From assembly GCF_022760965.1 (NCBI RefSeq), contig NZ_JAKVIJ010000001.1, positions 186,001-250,000 on the forward strand: a stretch of 64,000 nucleotides of DNA, in the 5' to 3' direction. Shown here in pieces: positions 16,217-23,728 of the stretch. Source of the DNA: Simplicispira sedimenti (GTDB taxonomy: Bacteria; Pseudomonadota; Gammaproteobacteria; Burkholderiales; Burkholderiaceae_C). The notes beneath the pieces are model-generated. The model was not told where the DNA came from. It saw only the letters and a program-made list of their open reading frames with translations, and made no database searches. The position numbers and the translations under genes were made by a program. Positions within the stretch are counted from its first letter, which is position 1. Every line of letters starts with the position of its first letter.

Positions 16217-17575
16217 TCAGGCGGTTTCGTGCAGCGCGTCGCCCAGCGCGCTGACCAGGCGGTCGATCTCGGCCTGGGTGCTGATGAAGGGCGGCGCGAG
16301 CTGGATGGTGTCGCCACCGTAGCGCACGTAGAAGCCCTTGTCCCAGCACTTCATGGCGATCTCGTAGGGGCGCTTGGCCGGTTCACCCGGCAGCGCGGCA
16401 ATGGTGAAGCCCGCCGCCAGGCCGTAGTTGCGGATGTCGGCCACATGCTTTGCCCCTTTCAGGCCGTGCACGGCGTTCTCGAAGTAGGGCGCCAGCGCCT
16501 TCACGCGGCCGGGCATGTCTTCCTTCTGCAGGATGTCGAGCACCGCGTTGCCCGCCGCGCAGGCCACGGGGTGGGCCGAGTAGGTGTAGCCGTGCGGGAA
16601 CTCCAGCATGTACTCGGGGCCGCCTGCGGCCATGAAGGTGTCGTAGATCTCCTTGCTGGCGACCACGCCGCCCAGGGGCTGGGCACCATTGGTGACCTGC
16701 TTGGCGAAGTTCAGGATGTCGGGCGTCACGCCAAAGGCCTCGGCCCCGGTCCAGGTGCCGCAGCGGCCAAAGCCGGTGATGACCTCGTCAAAAATCAGCA
16801 GGATGTTGTTCTGCGTGCAGATCTCGCGGATGCGCTCCAGGTAGCCCTTCGGCGGGATCACCACGCCGGCCGAGCCCGAGAAGGGCTCCACGATCACGGC
16901 GGCGATGTTGGATGCGTCGTGCAGGGCGATCACGTCCAGCAGCTTGTCGGCCAGCGCGCGGCCGCCGTCCTCGGCCATGCCCTTCTGGAAGGTGCCTGCC
17001 GGCGGCTGGGTGTGGGGAATGTGGTCCGCCTCCACGCCCTGGCCGAACAGCTTGCGGTTGCCCACGATGCCACCCACCGAGATGCCGCCGTAGTTCACGC
17101 CGTGGTAACCCTTTTCGCGGCCGATCAGGCGCGTCTTGGTGCCCTGGCCCTTGGCGCGCCAGTAGGCGCGGGCCATCTTGAGCGAGGTGTCGGCCGACTC
17201 GGAACCCGAACCGGTGAAGAACACGTAGTCCAGCCCGGCCGGCGTGAGGTCCTTGATCCGGTTGGCCAGCTCGAACGAGGCCGGGTGGCCGAACTGGAAA
17301 GCCGGCGCGTAATCCAGCCGCGCCGCGGCCTGGCCCACGGCCTCGGCGATCTCGCGGCGGCCATGGCCCAGGCCCGAGCACCACAGGCCCGAGAGGCCGT
17401 CGAAGATCTTGCGGCCTTCGCTGTCGGTGTAGTAGGCCCCTTGGGCCTCCACCACCATGCGCGGATTCGCCTTGAAGTTGCGGTTGCCGGTGAAGGGCAT
17501 CCAGTGGGCGTCGAGCCAGGCGGCATCGAGGCGCGGCGCGTCGGTGGCGGGTTGTTCGATGTGGACAAAGCTCAT
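16217..17575 (-). CDS. Omega-amino acid (beta-alanine):pyruvate aminotransferase
   Basis: A 452-residue class III PLP aminotransferase. It begins HWMPFTGNRNFKANPRMV, the hallmark of beta-alanine:pyruvate transaminases (BauA type), and has FFTGSGSESADTSLKMAR, IFDEVITGFGRCGTW and the PLP lysine in LNFAKQVTNGAQPLGG. It would convert beta-alanine plus pyruvate to malonate semialdehyde plus alanine, feeding the mmsA product downstream. It is divergent from a LysR-type regulator. Other omega-amines are possible substrates. Confidence 0.93.
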   Translation of the reverse strand: MSFVHIEQPATDAPRLDAAWLDAHWMPFTGNRNFKANPRMVVEAQGAYYTDSEGRKIFDGLSGLWCSGLGHGRREIAEAVGQAAARLDYAPAFQFGHPASFELANRIKDLTPAGLDYVFFTGSGSESADTSLKMARAYWRAKGQGTKTRLIGREKGYHGVNYGGISVGGIVGNRKLFGQGVEADHIPHTQPPAGTFQKGMAEDGGRALADKLLDVIALHDASNIAAVIVEPFSGSAGVVIPPKGYLERIREICTQNNILLIFDEVITGFGRCGTWTGAEAFGVTPDILNFAKQVTNGAQPLGGVVASKEIYDTFMAAGGPEYMLEFPHGYTYSAHPVACAAGNAVLDILQKEDMPGRVKALAPYFENAVHGLKGAKHVADIRNYGLAAGFTIAALPGEPAKRPYEIAMKCWDKGFYVRYGGDTIQLAPPFISTQAEIDRLVSALGDALHETA

Positions 17576-17668
17576 GGGAGTCTCCTGGTTCGGGTGCGGC
17601 GGCCGGATGGCTTGTAATCCGCCATTGTTCCGACAAGTGTTAATCTCTCAAATACTCAAATATCAATG

Positions 17669-17694
17669 TTTACTTGATGATTTATGCAAGTAAA
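17669..17694. promoter_or_regulatory. Inverted repeat over the LysR start codon
   Basis: TTTACTTG and CAAGTAAA form a perfect 8-bp inverted repeat with a 10-nt centre, in the AT-rich 108-bp gap between the aminotransferase and the LysR gene. It spans the lysR ATG (17684), a typical location for an autoregulatory LysR site. The LysR T-N11-A pattern is compatible, but binding is inferred. Confidence 0.5.
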
Positions 17695-18622
17695 ACCACC
17701 CCCCACCCGTGAGCGCGCCGTGCTCGGCCAGCTCAGCGACATGGACCTGCGCCTGCTGCAGGTGTTCAAGAGCGTGGCCGAGTGCGGCGGCCTGTCGGCC
17801 GCCGAGCTGGAGCTGAACATCGGCACCAGCACCGTGAGCCGCCACATGAAAGACCTGGAGACGCGCCTGGGGCTGACGCTGTGCCGGCGCGGCCGTGCGG
17901 GCTTTGCCCTCACGCCCGAGGGCCAGCGCGTGTACGACGAAACCCTGCGCCTGCTCAGCGCGGTCGATGCGTTCCGCAGCAGCATTGACGACATCCACCG
18001 CCGCATGGGCGGGCGGCTGGAGGTGGCCGTGTTCGACAAGACGGCCAGCAACCCGGCGGCGCACATCGGCGAGGCCATCGCGCTGTTTTCCGAAAAGGCC
18101 CCCGACGTGAGCCTGCAAATGCACGTGGCCGCCATCCCCGCCATCGAGCGCGGGCTGATGGACGGGAGCTTCCACCTCGGCATCATCCCGGCGCACCGCA
18201 GCTCGCAGAGCCTGGTGTACGCCAACCTGTTCACCGAAACCATGCTGCTCTACTGCGGCGCACGCCATCCACTGTTCGGCCAGGACCACGCCGGCCTGGA
18301 CTGGGACAGCCTGCGCGCCTGGCAGTTCGCGGGCCTGGGCTACCACTCGCCCAACATGGAGTTGAGCCACGGCGCGCGCCTGCCGCGCAAGGCCACGGGT
18401 TTCGACCAAGAGTCGATCGCCACGCTGATCCTCTCGGGGCGCTACCTGGGCTTCCTGCCCGACCACTACGCCGAGGCCTTCGAGCGCCAAGGCCTGATGC
18501 AGGCCGTGCAGCCGGCGCAGTTCTTCTACCGCTGCCAGTTCGTCAGCGTGCTGCGCCGCTCGCCCCAGCCGCCGCGCGCGGCGCAGGCCTTTGCGCAGTG
18601 TTTGCTGGCGGCACACTCCTGA
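17684..18622 (+). CDS. LysR-family transcriptional regulator
   Basis: A 312-residue regulator: N-terminal winged helix (LQVFKSVAECGGLSAAELELNIGTSTVSRHMKDLE, residues ~25-60) and a periplasmic-binding-like effector domain. The variant AELELNIGTSTVSRH is shared with LysR proteins that sit next to beta-alanine aminotransferase genes. It is divergent from the aminotransferase-mmsA operon, so it is the likely activator, with the pathway amino acid or semialdehyde as effector (inferred). The start is uncertain: no clear ribosome site precedes ATG 17684, and GTG 17720 is an alternative. Confidence 0.9.
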   Translation: MQVKPPPTRERAVLGQLSDMDLRLLQVFKSVAECGGLSAAELELNIGTSTVSRHMKDLETRLGLTLCRRGRAGFALTPEGQRVYDETLRLLSAVDAFRSSIDDIHRRMGGRLEVAVFDKTASNPAAHIGEAIALFSEKAPDVSLQMHVAAIPAIERGLMDGSFHLGIIPAHRSSQSLVYANLFTETMLLYCGARHPLFGQDHAGLDWDSLRAWQFAGLGYHSPNMELSHGARLPRKATGFDQESIATLILSGRYLGFLPDHYAEAFERQGLMQAVQPAQFFYRCQFVSVLRRSPQPPRAAQAFAQCLLAAHS

Positions 18623-18691
18623 AATCGGCGCAGAGGCTATTGCACGACCAGCAGAGGCGGCTCTACACTGGCCTCCACTGCGGAGGTTGCC

Positions 18692-19888
18692 ATGCTGCGT
18701 ATTTTCGTTTTGGCGCTGAGTCTGCTGTTGCATGCGTGTGGTGGGGGGTCTGCCCCGGCGCCTGAGCCACCTAGCCCCACAGGACCAGGTGGGCCAACAA
18801 CGCCTTCAGGCCCCGCACCCTCTGATCCGCCCCAGGTCAGCATGCGTGAGCTGATCACTACCGCCCAAAGCATCTCGGTTCCGCTGACCAATGGCCGTGG
18901 CTTGACCATTGCGGATGTGCCTGTCACCTTGCACGCGGAAGACGGCACACTTTTCGCTACGCGATGGGGCAGTTCTGGAACCCAAAAAACTCCGCTGGCC
19001 ACAGGCGCTGGCGGTGCAACCCTTGCAGGCGAGGGGCAGCAGCTACTGGTCGTTTACGCAGATCTGGCAGGCAACGCCATGCGCGCCCGCGTGAGTACGG
19101 ATGGCGGGCAGCAATGGGGCGACCCCGTGCGTCTGGGCGACCGGCCTGCGGGGCCTCCCCTGCCCACAGCCTGCGTGTACAGCGTCCAGGGGCAGTTGCG
19201 GCGCGTGGTCGCCTGGTCAGCGCAGCCCTCTGAAAGCGATGGTCCATTGGTGCTGGTGCTGTTTGATGGCACGCAATGGTTGCCCCCAGTGATACGCAGC
19301 GACATCCGCAGTTCGGGCGCCAGTCTGCACTGCAGCGCCAGCACAGGCGCAGAAATTGTCTGGCGTGACCATCGTGCTGGCGCACAAGGCATGGCGGTCG
19401 CGCTCTGGTCAGCCCAGGTGACCCCGGCAGGCACGTTGGAAGGTGCAGGGTCTGCGATGTCCAACGCTTTCGATCCCAGCTTTTGCCGCAGCGGGGGCAC
19501 GCGCTGGCTGGGCCACCACAGCACCACCAACGATGCACACCTGTCGTATAACCAGGATGGCACCGGCTGGACCGAGGTGGACACGCAAATCACCTCACCG
19601 GGAATCCAACCCTTGGACGAGAGTGGCAAGTTTGTCTCTGTGGCTTGCGCAGGTTCCATCGTCTTGGCATCTTGGGGCGACTGGCCAAGCAAGCAGGAGG
19701 CCAACGACCGCACGGCATCTCGGCGCTTGGGTGTGCTGTTCTCGCGCAGCGGCGCAAGCCACTGGCTTTCGGTCAGCCCCGCTGGGCTGGAGCTTGACCA
19801 AGGCCCGGCTACCACGGCAGCAACGGAACAAGGCGCCTGGATTGCCTGGAAGGCGGGCAATCGCCTGCGGCTGGCAGAAATCCGATGA
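18692..19888 (+). CDS. Lipoprotein with an Asp-box (sialidase-like propeller) motif
   Basis: A 398-residue protein with a lipoprotein signal (ALSLLLHACGGG, lipidated C16), a Pro/Gly/Ser-rich tether (residues 20-50) and a body that may be a beta-propeller: RVSTDGGQQWGDPV at ~133-146 matches the Asp-box S-x-D-x-G-x-x-W seen in sialidases and related propellers, and WRDHRAG / YNQDGTGWTEVD look like further degenerate blades. No catalytic sialidase residues were recognised, so a binding or surface role is as likely as an enzyme. Ribosome site GGAGG precedes the ATG. No operon partner. Confidence 0.75.
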   Translation: MLRIFVLALSLLLHACGGGSAPAPEPPSPTGPGGPTTPSGPAPSDPPQVSMRELITTAQSISVPLTNGRGLTIADVPVTLHAEDGTLFATRWGSSGTQKTPLATGAGGATLAGEGQQLLVVYADLAGNAMRARVSTDGGQQWGDPVRLGDRPAGPPLPTACVYSVQGQLRRVVAWSAQPSESDGPLVLVLFDGTQWLPPVIRSDIRSSGASLHCSASTGAEIVWRDHRAGAQGMAVALWSAQVTPAGTLEGAGSAMSNAFDPSFCRSGGTRWLGHHSTTNDAHLSYNQDGTGWTEVDTQITSPGIQPLDESGKFVSVACAGSIVLASWGDWPSKQEANDRTASRRLGVLFSRSGASHWLSVSPAGLELDQGPATTAATEQGAWIAWKAGNRLRLAEIR

Positions 19889-19949
19889 TCCAGGCTGAAC
19901 ATCGAATATCCGCTTGATTTTTCCACCGGTATGCCGATAAGCTGACACC

Positions 19950-20252
19950 ATGTCCTCCTTGCTCTCCATCGCATCCTCAGGTCTGTCGGCCGCCCAAATG
20001 CGGCTGGACGCCTCTGCGCACAACGTGGCGAACATGAACACGCCCAATTTCCGGCGCAGCGTGGTCAGCCAGGCGGCGCGGGCGGAACAGGGCGGCGTGG
20101 ACGCCAGCGTGCAGCGCGCGCCCGGCACGGGGGTGGCACTGGAGCAGGAGGTGGTGGATCAGATGTCCGCCACCTATGCCTTCAAGGCCAGCGTGCAGGT
20201 GCTGCGCACCCAGGAACGCACGCTCGGCAGCTTGCTCAATGTGAAGGCGTGA
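19950..20252 (+). CDS. Orphan flagellar basal-body rod-like protein
   Basis: A 100-residue protein starting SIASSGLSAAQMRLDASAHNVANMNTPNFRR, the conserved N-terminal helix of flagellar rod/hook proteins (FlgB/C/F/G). The C-terminal helix (SATYAFKASVQVLRTQERTLGSLLNVKA) also matches the rod coiled-coil end. The middle domain is almost absent, so this is a minimal rod protein, shorter than FlgC (~134). No flagellar gene lies nearby. The 3' end overlaps the convergent DUF2061 gene by 17 bases. Confidence 0.82.
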   Translation: MSSLLSIASSGLSAAQMRLDASAHNVANMNTPNFRRSVVSQAARAEQGGVDASVQRAPGTGVALEQEVVDQMSATYAFKASVQVLRTQERTLGSLLNVKA

Positions 20253-20499
20253 GCGCGGCCTGCGCCGCCAAGGCTTCGGCCTGGGCCTTGCGCCCGGCGC
20301 GGTCCCAGGCTTTTTCGTGGAAGAAGAAGGCCACGGCCTGTACCGTGGGCTCCAACAGGCTGAGCGTGAGCGCTGCCCACAGGTTGCCCGTCACGGCGTA
20401 GGCCACCATCGCAGCCACGCAAACGTGCACGACGTAGTAGCTGCCGGTCTTCATCAGCATGGTCTTGTTTTCGCGGGCTGCGCGGCGGATGCGGGTCAT
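20236..20499 (-). CDS. DUF2061 membrane protein
   Basis: An 87-residue protein with two hydrophobic helices (YYVVHVCVAAMVAYAVTG and LWAALTLSLLEPTVQAVAFFFHEKAWDRAG); the second contains the DUF2061 signature EP-x-x-N/Q-x-x-x-y-x-x-HEKxW. The function is unknown. ATG 20499 is chosen because a strong AGGAGG ribosome site precedes it; a frame-open ATG 39 bases upstream has none. A near-perfect Fur box lies 46 bases upstream, so iron-dependent repression is likely. Confidence 0.85.
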   Translation of the reverse strand: MTRIRRAARENKTMLMKTGSYYVVHVCVAAMVAYAVTGNLWAALTLSLLEPTVQAVAFFFHEKAWDRAGRKAQAEALAAQAALTPSH

Positions 20500-20544
20500 G
20501 GCGGCCTCCTGTGGCGTTGGGTTCTGCCGTAGCGGCATGACTCA

Positions 20545-20561
20545 ATGATAACGATTATCAT
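20545..20561 (-). promoter_or_regulatory. Fur box
   Basis: ATGATAA-CGA-TTATCAT, a 7-3-7 palindrome that closely fits the Fur consensus core. The 19-bp match is placed just upstream of the DUF2061 gene. The nearest + strand gene is over 200 bases away, so the minus-strand gene is the likely target. Confidence 0.75.
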
Positions 20562-20672
20562 CCGCATGCGCTATCGAATCTGCCTATGGCGGCGATACCC
20601 TGGATGCTGTGCAATCCGTCACGAAAGATCGCGCAAGCCCGCATTCCCTGTGCCTCGGGCCGTTGCTATGAT

Positions 20673-20733
20673 GGCTAGGGCCTGTTCACACTATTTTTGC
20701 CAGATGCAAAAATAGTGTGAACAGGCCCTAGCC
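20673..20733. repeat. 28-bp perfect inverted repeat
   Basis: Two perfectly complementary 28-base arms (20673-20700 and 20706-20733) around a 5-nt loop; the arm includes GGGCCTGTTCACACTATTT. It ends 34 bases before the SPFH gene start. It could be a solo MITE-like relic or a transcription hairpin; there is no T-tract directly after the stem and no transposase nearby. Confidence 0.9.
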
Positions 20734-20767
20734 CCTCTACCCACTTTCTTTGCGAACGGGAGCACAC

Positions 20768-21829
20768 ATGGCCCTCATGGACTTCATTAAGAAACAGTTC
20801 ATTGACATCCTCCAGTGGACCGAGGACGGCGACGGCACGCTGGCCTGGCGCTTCCCGATGGAGGGCATGGAAATCCAGAACGGCGGCACGTTGGTGGTGC
20901 GCGAGTCGCAGATGGCGGTGTTCGTCAACGAAGGCCAGGTGGCCGACGTGTTCGGCCCCGGCACCTACAAGCTGACCACGCAGACCCTGCCGGTGCTGAC
21001 CTACCTGAAGAACTGGGACAAGCTGTTCCAGTCGCCCTTCAAGAGCGACGTGTACTTCTTCAGCACGCGCCAGCAGATCGACCAGAAGTGGGGCACGCCC
21101 CAGCCCATCACGATCCGCGACAAGGACTTCGGCGCGGTGCGCCTGCGTGCGTTCGGCAACTACGCCTACCGCATTGCCGACCCCAAGCTGTTCCACACCG
21201 AGATATCCGGCACGCGCGACAGCTATCCCGTGGGCGACCTGGAAGGCCAGTTGCGCGGCATGGTGCTGCAGAACATCAGCAACGCCATTGCGGGCAGCGG
21301 CCTGCCTTTCCTGGACCTTGCGGCCAACCAGGTGATGTTTGCCGACGCACTGGCCAAGGAGCTGGCGCCCCACTTTGCCAAGATCGGTCTCGTCATCGAG
21401 AGCCTGACGGTGCAGAACGTCTCGCTGCCCGAGGAGCTGCAGAAGATCCTCGACCAGAAGATCGGCATGGGCATGGTCGGCAACGACATGGCCAAGTTCA
21501 TGCAATACCAGACCGCGCAGGCCATCCCCAAATTTGCCGAAGCCAGTGGCGGCGGCAGCGGCATCGCGGGCGATGCCATGGGCCTGGGCGCCGGTGTGGC
21601 CCTGGGCCAGGTGCTGGCGCAGAACCTGCAGGCCGGCCTGCAGGGCGGCGCAGCCCAGGCCGCACAAGCCGCTGCGGCAGCCCCGGCCGCCGCCGCAGCC
21701 GCCTTGGGCGTCAAGCCCGAGGACGTGATGGCCACGCTGGAGAAGCTGGGCGATCTCAAGTCCAAGGGCATCCTCACGCAGGAAGAGTTCGACGCCAAGA
21801 AGGCCGAACTGCTCAAAAAGCTGGTGTAG
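20768..21829 (+). CDS. SPFH/band-7 domain protein with SHOCT tail
   Basis: A 353-residue protein of the virion core/YdjI-like SPFH group. Residues ~1-240 form the SPFH region (RFPMEGMEIQNGGTLVVRES, GQVADVFGPGTYKLTTQTLP, LESLTVQNVSLPEELQ), followed by a Gly/Ala-rich linker (~250-310) and a C-terminal SHOCT-like helix pair (LEKLGDLKSKGILTQEEFDAKKAELLKKL). No transmembrane helix is visible. SPFH proteins scaffold membrane microdomains; the SHOCT motif is thought to mediate oligomerisation or membrane contact. It heads a same-strand cluster with DUF4178, DUF350, a spermidine-synthase-like protein and an FAD oxidoreductase. Confidence 0.88.
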   Translation: MALMDFIKKQFIDILQWTEDGDGTLAWRFPMEGMEIQNGGTLVVRESQMAVFVNEGQVADVFGPGTYKLTTQTLPVLTYLKNWDKLFQSPFKSDVYFFSTRQQIDQKWGTPQPITIRDKDFGAVRLRAFGNYAYRIADPKLFHTEISGTRDSYPVGDLEGQLRGMVLQNISNAIAGSGLPFLDLAANQVMFADALAKELAPHFAKIGLVIESLTVQNVSLPEELQKILDQKIGMGMVGNDMAKFMQYQTAQAIPKFAEASGGGSGIAGDAMGLGAGVALGQVLAQNLQAGLQGGAAQAAQAAAAAPAAAAAALGVKPEDVMATLEKLGDLKSKGILTQEEFDAKKAELLKKLV

Positions 21830-21831
21830 GC

Positions 21832-21891
21832 AAACGCTATAAAAACAATAGCTGTTGGCGCAGGAGGGATGAGCGCCAGAGGCCAAAAACC
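21832..21891 (-). repeat. Repeat A, copy 4 (reverse orientation)
   Basis: Reverse-oriented copy (on the minus strand: TTTTTGGCCTCTGGCGC, CCAACAGCTATTGTTTTTATAGC) between the SPFH and DUF4178 genes. Confidence 0.75.
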
Positions 21892-21932
21892 TCATAAAAC
21901 CGCAGCGCGCGGCGCCAGCAGCAGCCCCCAGC

Positions 21933-23426
21933 ATGGCCACCAGCCCCACCCAACGCAGCTACCGGGCGCCCTGCCCAGGCTGCGGCGCGCCGGTTGAATT
22001 CCGCAGCGCACAGTCCACCCACGCCGTTTGCGGCTACTGCCAGAGCACCGTGGTGCGCCAGGGCGAGGTGCTCTCGCGCATCGGCAAGATGGCCGAGCTG
22101 TTCGACGACCACAGCCCGCTGCAGCTCATGGCCAGCGGGCGTGTCACGGAGGGCGGCAAGGAGCAGCCCTTCACGCTGATCGGCCGCCTGCAGTTCAAGA
22201 ACGAGGCGGGCACCTGGACCGAATGGATCGCCTTCCTCGAAGACGGCACCATGGCCAGCCTGGGCGAGGACAACGGCGCCTACGTTTTCACCCGCCCCAT
22301 CGATCCCGGACGCGAGCTGCCCGAGGCCGCACGCTTTCGCGTGGGCAGCACCACCGCCATCAACGGCAAGCCCTACAGCGTGGCCTTCAGCGGCCAGGCG
22401 AGCCTGATCTCGGCCCAGGGCGAACTGCCCAAGCTGCCCCCGCTGGGCGAGCCCTTCGGCATGGTCGAGCTGCGCAGCAGCGACGGCGAGGTGCTCTCCA
22501 TCGACTACAGCCGCCAGCCGCCGCAGGTGGAGCGCGGCCGCGCGGTGCTGCTCGAAGACCTCCAGCTGCAAGGCCTGAAGGACGAATCGGCCAAGGACGA
22601 AAAAGGCCGCCAGTTCAACTGCCCGCACTGCGGCGCACCCGTGCAGGTGCAGCTCGCCAGCACCAAGAGCCTGACCTGCGGCTCCTGCGCCAGCATCATC
22701 AGCCTGGACAGCGGCGTGGGCGGCGAACTGCGCTCGGCCGAGCAGGACGAGCCCGTGCAGCCCCTCATCGCGCTGGGCACCAAGGGCCAGTTGAAGGGCG
22801 TGCACTGGCAGGTGGTGGGTTTCCAGCACCGCATGGGCGTGGAGCCCGGCGACGACGAGCACTTTGGCTGGAACGAATACCTGCTCTACAACCAGAAGCG
22901 CGGCTTCGCCTTCCTGGTGGACGCCGAAGACGGCTGGAGCTTTGTACGCCCCACCACCGGCGCACCGCAACTGTCGGGCAACGGGCGCAGTGCCACCTAC
23001 ATGGGCACCAAGTACGACCTGAAGTACAACTACGAGGCCGAAACCACCTACGTGCTGGGCGAGTTCTACTGGCAGGTCACGCGCGGGCAGAAAACCAGCA
23101 ACCGCGACTTCGCCAGCAGCAAGGGCCTGCTGTCCATGGAGCAAGGCGCCAACGAGGTCACCTGGTCCAGCGGCGACAAGCTCTCGGCAGACACCGTGGC
23201 CAAGGCCTTCGGGCTGGAGAACAAGAAAGACCTGCTCCAGCGCGACGACGTGGGCCCCTTTGTGGCGGCCAAGGGCGCGGGCTGCGGCACGGTGATCCTG
23301 ATCGCGGTCATCCTGCTCATCGTGCTCATCATCCTGAGCGACTGCTCGGGTTCATCAGGCAGCAGCTACTCGCGCAGCTCCGGCGGCTCGTGGGGCGGCT
23401 ACTCCAGCGGCGGCAGCCACAAGTAA
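21933..23426 (+). CDS. DUF4178 protein with two zinc ribbons and a C-terminal anchor
   Basis: A 497-residue protein: zinc ribbon 1 (CPGCG..CGYC, ~14-37), DUF4178 unit 1 (~50-190), zinc ribbon 2 (CPHCG..CGSC, ~228-252), DUF4178 unit 2 (LKGVHWQVVGFQHRMG..EYLLYNQKRGFAFLVDAEDGWSFV, ~280-420) and one C-terminal transmembrane helix (VILIAVILLIVLIILS, ~452-468) with a Ser/Gly-rich tail. The topology is probably a cytoplasmic head on an inner-membrane anchor. The biochemical role is unknown. It is co-directional with SPFH and DUF350, partners seen together in several envelope-stress gene neighbourhoods. Confidence 0.88.
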   Translation: MATSPTQRSYRAPCPGCGAPVEFRSAQSTHAVCGYCQSTVVRQGEVLSRIGKMAELFDDHSPLQLMASGRVTEGGKEQPFTLIGRLQFKNEAGTWTEWIAFLEDGTMASLGEDNGAYVFTRPIDPGRELPEAARFRVGSTTAINGKPYSVAFSGQASLISAQGELPKLPPLGEPFGMVELRSSDGEVLSIDYSRQPPQVERGRAVLLEDLQLQGLKDESAKDEKGRQFNCPHCGAPVQVQLASTKSLTCGSCASIISLDSGVGGELRSAEQDEPVQPLIALGTKGQLKGVHWQVVGFQHRMGVEPGDDEHFGWNEYLLYNQKRGFAFLVDAEDGWSFVRPTTGAPQLSGNGRSATYMGTKYDLKYNYEAETTYVLGEFYWQVTRGQKTSNRDFASSKGLLSMEQGANEVTWSSGDKLSADTVAKAFGLENKKDLLQRDDVGPFVAAKGAGCGTVILIAVILLIVLIILSDCSGSSGSSYSRSSGGSWGGYSSGGSHK

Positions 23427-23447
23427 CTTCAAGAGGAGAAACACCAC

Positions 23448-23669
23448 ATGATGGGAATCGAATGGCTCCGGCCCGCAGCCTTTCTCGGGTCCATGCTCTA
23501 CGCGCTGATCGGCGTCGTCATCTTCTGGCTGTGCTTCATCCTGGTGGACAAGATCACGCCCTACGACCTGTGGCGCGAGATCGTGGAGAACCAGAACAAG
23601 GCCCTGGCCATGGTGGTCGCCGCCATGTGCCTGGGGATCAGCATCATCGTGGCGGCGGCGATCCACTGA
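23448..23669 (+). CDS. DUF350 small membrane protein
   Basis: A 73-residue protein with two hydrophobic helices (AAFLGSMLYALIGVVIFWLCFILVD and LAMVVAAMCLGISIIVAAAI) around the DUF350 signature DKITPYDLWREIVENQNKALA. It is half the length of YjfL-type proteins, which carry two such units. It begins 21 bases after the DUF4178 gene with a GAGGAGA ribosome site. Its function is unknown. Confidence 0.88.
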   Translation: MMGIEWLRPAAFLGSMLYALIGVVIFWLCFILVDKITPYDLWREIVENQNKALAMVVAAMCLGISIIVAAAIH

Positions 23670-23728
23670 CGGCCCTGCCTACCGTGTCGCGCTACCTCGG
23701 CGCAGCACGGCCTTGAACCGCGCGCTCC

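Noticed and set aside
20673..20733. Rho-independent terminator
   Set aside because: The stem is very strong, but neither side is followed by a T-tract; transposon relic is an equally good reading.
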